A DNA stretch of 64,000 nucleotides from Microbacterium sp. Leaf151 (GTDB lineage: Bacteria; Actinomycetota; Actinomycetes; Actinomycetales; Microbacteriaceae): contig NZ_LMOR01000004.1 of assembly GCF_001424225.1 (NCBI RefSeq), positions 496,001-560,000 of the forward strand, given 5' to 3'. Positions 61,548 through 64,000 of this stretch are shown here, piece after piece. A program made the translations under genes and the position numbers. Numbering within the stretch: position 1 is the stretch's first letter; every line of letters starts with the position of its first letter. Under the pieces are notes generated by a model, which was not told where the DNA came from, made no database searches, and saw nothing but the letters and a program-made list of their open reading frames with translations.

Positions 61548-62999
61548 ATGACCACGTCATCCCCCTCCACCCGCTCCACCGTCGCACCGGCCAACCCGCG
61601 CTCGCGCGTCATCACCGCGAGCCTCGTCGGAACGACGATCGAGTTCTACGACTTCTACGCGTACGCCACCGCCGCAGTCCTCGTCTTCCCGGTGCTCTTC
61701 TTCCCCACCGGCAACGAGACGACCTCGCTGCTGCTGTCGTTCAGCGTCTTCGGCGCCGCGATGGTCGCGCGCCCCCTCGGGGCGATCGTGTTCGGCCACT
61801 TCGGCGACCGATTCGGCCGCAAGGCCACGCTCGTGGCATCCCTTCTCGTGATGGGTGTCGCGACCTTCCTCATCGGGTGCCTCCCGACCTTCAACGAGAT
61901 CGGCGTCTGGGCGTCGGTGCTGCTGCTCGTCATGCGCCTGGCGCAGGGCTTCGCCCTCGGCGGCGAATGGTCCGGCGCGGCGCTCGTCGCGACCGAGAAC
62001 GCCCCGAAGGGCAAGCGCGCGCTGTTCGGCACGTTCCCGCAGCTCGGTGCCCCGATCGGCTTCATCATCGCCAACACGGTGTTCCTCGTCATCAACTTCG
62101 CGCTGCCGCACCCCGACGGCACGGCCCAGCGCTCCGAGGAGTTCCTCACCTGGGGCTGGCGCGTCCCGTTCCTGTTCTCGGCCGTCATGGTCATCGTCGG
62201 CCTGTACGTGCGCCTCAAGCTCGTCGAGAGCACGTCGTTCTCGAAGGCCGAGAAGAGCGGCGCGATCCGCAAGTTCCCGCTCGGCGAGGTCGTTCGCCGC
62301 AACGGCAAGCAGCTGGTGCTCGGAACGTTCATCATGCTGGCGACCTACGTGCTGTTCTACCTGATGACCAGCTTCACGCTGTCGTACGGCACCAAGCCCA
62401 CCGTCGAAGGCGCCGCCGCGGCCGCCGAGAAGGCCGGCACCCCGTTCGACGCGGCCGCCTACGTGCCGGGCCTGGGCTTCGGCTACACCGACTTCGTGAT
62501 CATGCAGATCATCGGCGTGGTGTTCTTCGGCGTCTTCACGATGCTGTCGGGCCCCGTGGCCGACGCCATAGGGCGCAAGCGTCTGCTGATCGGGGTGACC
62601 ATCGCGATCATCGTGTTCGGCCTGACCTTCTCGGTGTTCCTGCTGCCGCACGCCGACCCGAAGTTCACCGGCGCGCTCGTGCAGGCCTTCCTCGTATTCG
62701 GGTTCCTGCTGATGGGCACGACCTTCGGACCGATGGGCGCGGTGCTGCCCGAACTCTTCCCCACCAACACCCGGTACACCGGCTCGGCCATCTCGTACAA
62801 CGTCTCGTCGATCCTCGGAGCGGCCCTCGCCCCGATCGTCGCCGTCGCGCTCTGGGCCGCCGGAGACGGCAACCCGTGGCTGGTCGGCCTGTACCTGTCA
62901 GGGATGGGCGTGCTGACGCTGATCGCCGTCGTGCTCTCGCCCGAGACGAAGGACGTCGACTACGACGACAACATCGCCGCCGGAGCGACCGCGCCGTAA
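61548..62999 (+). CDS. MHS-family MFS transporter (metabolite:H+ symporter)
   Basis: A 483-residue major facilitator with twelve helices. Family landmarks are ITASLVGTTIEFYDFYAYAT in TM1, GHFGDRFGRKATLV in the loop between TM2 and TM3, RLAQGFALGGEWSGAALVATE in TM4-5, and ADAIGRKRLL in the central repeat. The MHS branch includes ShiA, ProP and KgtP, which import shikimate, compatible solutes or 2-oxoglutarate by proton symport; the substrate here is undetermined. The extracellular loop after TM7 is longer than usual (TKPTVEGAAAAAEKAGTPF). A strong hairpin follows. Confidence 0.9.
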   Translation: MTTSSPSTRSTVAPANPRSRVITASLVGTTIEFYDFYAYATAAVLVFPVLFFPTGNETTSLLLSFSVFGAAMVARPLGAIVFGHFGDRFGRKATLVASLLVMGVATFLIGCLPTFNEIGVWASVLLLVMRLAQGFALGGEWSGAALVATENAPKGKRALFGTFPQLGAPIGFIIANTVFLVINFALPHPDGTAQRSEEFLTWGWRVPFLFSAVMVIVGLYVRLKLVESTSFSKAEKSGAIRKFPLGEVVRRNGKQLVLGTFIMLATYVLFYLMTSFTLSYGTKPTVEGAAAAAEKAGTPFDAAAYVPGLGFGYTDFVIMQIIGVVFFGVFTMLSGPVADAIGRKRLLIGVTIAIIVFGLTFSVFLLPHADPKFTGALVQAFLVFGFLLMGTTFGPMGAVLPELFPTNTRYTGSAISYNVSSILGAALAPIVAVALWAAGDGNPWLVGLYLSGMGVLTLIAVVLSPETKDVDYDDNIAAGATAP

Positions 63000-63012
63000 C
63001 GCGTTGCCTGTG

Positions 63013-63056
63013 AACGATGGATGCCACGGGGCCCCGGCCTCGTGGCATCCGTCGTT
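63013..63056 (+). terminator. terminator after the MFS gene
   Basis: TGGATGCCACG and CGTGGCATCC pair with flanking AACGA/TCGTT, giving a 15-16 bp interrupted stem around a GC loop, 13 nt after the stop codon. Confidence 0.75.
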
Positions 63057-63123
63057 CTGCCGTCCTGCGCACAGCCGCGAGAGGTACGGTCGAAGGACCC
63101 CCATTTCCTTTCCCGAGGTGAGC

Positions 63124-64000
63124 ATGTCCGTTCCCGCTCCCGCGCGCGGTCGGCGCGGCCGCCGCGTGCCCGAGGGCCCGCGCGCGTCGTTCCGGCAGCT
63201 GCTGCCCTTCCTGCTCGAGCACAAGCGCACGCTCGTCGTCGTCGCGGTCCTGAGCATCCTCGGTGCGGGCGCGACGCTCGTGCAGCCGCTTCTCGTCGGC
63301 CAGGTGATCACGCGCGTGCAGCAGTCCGTACCGCTCGGCGCACTGGTGTGGCTGCTCGTCGGTTTCGTCGTGCTGTCGTCGCTGATCTCGGGCTATCAGC
63401 ACTACCTGCTCCAGCGCACCGGTACCGCCGTCGTCTACTCCAGCCGCCGACGGCTCATCGCGCGGATCCTGCGCCTGCCCATCAGCGAATTCGACGCGCG
63501 CCGCACCGGCGACCTCGTCTCGCGAGTGGGCACCGACACCACGCTGCTGTACGCCGTGCTGACGCAGGGACTCGCGGATGCCGTGGGCAGCGCGCTCATC
63601 CTCGTCGGCGCGATCATCGCGATGGCGTTCATCGACCCCCTGCTGCTCGGCCTGATCGTCGTCGTCATCGGCGCGTCGCTCGCGACGGTCGTCGTCCTCA
63701 GCACGAGGATCCGCGTCGCCTCCGCCGCTCAGCAGGAGAAGGTCGGCGAGCTGTCGGCCGGCGTCGAGCGCGCCGTCGGTTCCATCCGCACCATCCGCGC
63801 CGCGGGAGCGACCTCGCGCGAGACGGCGGCGGTGACCGAGACCGCGACCGAGGCCTACGACGCGGGCGTGCGCATCGCCAAAGTGTCGGCGCTCATCGTC
63901 CCCGTCGCGGGTATCGCGCTGCAGGTGTCACTGCTCGTGGTGCTGGGCGTCGGCGGGTTCCGCGTGGCATCCGGAGCCATCGACGTCGCCTCCCTCGTCA
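63124..64000 (+). CDS. ABC exporter, transmembrane domain (3' end outside window)
   Basis: The first 292 residues of a type I ABC exporter. A basic N-terminus (RGRRGRRVPEGPRASFRQLL) is followed by TM1 (TLVVVAVLSILGAGATLVQP), TM2 (ALVWLLVGFVVLSSLISG), the intracellular helix RILRLPISEFDARRTGDLVSRVGTD, and TM3-TM5 with VERAVGSIRTIRAAGATSRE. The ATP-binding domain lies past the window edge, so fusion is inferred. ATG 63124 follows CCCGAGGTGAGC. The substrate is unknown. Confidence 0.85.
   Translation, partial: MSVPAPARGRRGRRVPEGPRASFRQLLPFLLEHKRTLVVVAVLSILGAGATLVQPLLVGQVITRVQQSVPLGALVWLLVGFVVLSSLISGYQHYLLQRTGTAVVYSSRRRLIARILRLPISEFDARRTGDLVSRVGTDTTLLYAVLTQGLADAVGSALILVGAIIAMAFIDPLLLGLIVVVIGASLATVVVLSTRIRVASAAQQEKVGELSAGVERAVGSIRTIRAAGATSRETAAVTETATEAYDAGVRIAKVSALIVPVAGIALQVSLLVVLGVGGFRVASGAIDVASLV

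Overview
This window comes from a high-GC actinobacterial chromosome, most likely Microbacterium or a close Microbacteriaceae relative. The evidence is the GC-rich third codon positions, the frequent GTG starts, promoters compatible with leaderless transcripts, and protein sequences typical of that family. No rRNA, tRNA, phage, integrase, insertion sequence or CRISPR array is visible.

Layout. (1) 1-3766: partial lpdA-type flavoprotein (-), then purine nucleoside phosphorylase and a phosphosugar mutase (+). (2) 3767-35275: an accessory block of about 31 kb. It holds a large LuxR/ATPase regulator divergent from an exosortase-type surface locus (choice-of-anchor G protein, mini membrane protein, GT2 glycosyltransferase, exosortase-like protease, UDP-GlcNAc 2-epimerase); an AbiEi-like orphan; a repeat-rich gap; a mannitol PTS regulon that also carries ptsH and ptsI; an alpha/beta hydrolase; a sortase-assembled pilus locus; and a tripartite tricarboxylate transporter with a divergent CitAB-type two-component system. 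(3) 35276-43534: nucleoside salvage and import (add, deoA, cdd, two permeases, ATPase, BMP lipoprotein). (4) 43535-49236: a small secreted peptide, a mannose-1-phosphate guanylyltransferase and sdhCDAB. (5) 49512-64000: YihY/BrkB protein, exonuclease III, GyrI-like protein, trpS, a Fpg/Nei glycosylase, a subtilase interrupted by an amber codon, an FMN-riboswitch ribDEBAH operon, a small membrane protein, an MHS-family permease and the start of an ABC exporter.

How the genes fit together. The purine phosphorylase, mutase, deaminases, thymidine phosphorylase and BMP/ABC importer form a nucleoside uptake and pentose-phosphate recovery route. The order lpdA, pnp, mutase, add, deoA, cdd, sdhCDAB resembles a conserved actinobacterial neighbourhood (recalled from Mycobacterium), so the 3.8-35.2 kb block looks like lineage-specific cargo. 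Two cell-surface loci in that block, exosortase and pilus, share AGTAGT boxes at almost the same distance from their first start codon. One of these box clusters lies beside the LuxR gene, which suggests a shared surface regulon.

Other striking features are a family of five 59-bp palindromic repeats, a second palindrome family sitting at convergent gene ends, a widespread repeat inserted directly after the deoA start codon, and strong over-representation of the heptamer GGATGCC/GGCATCC.
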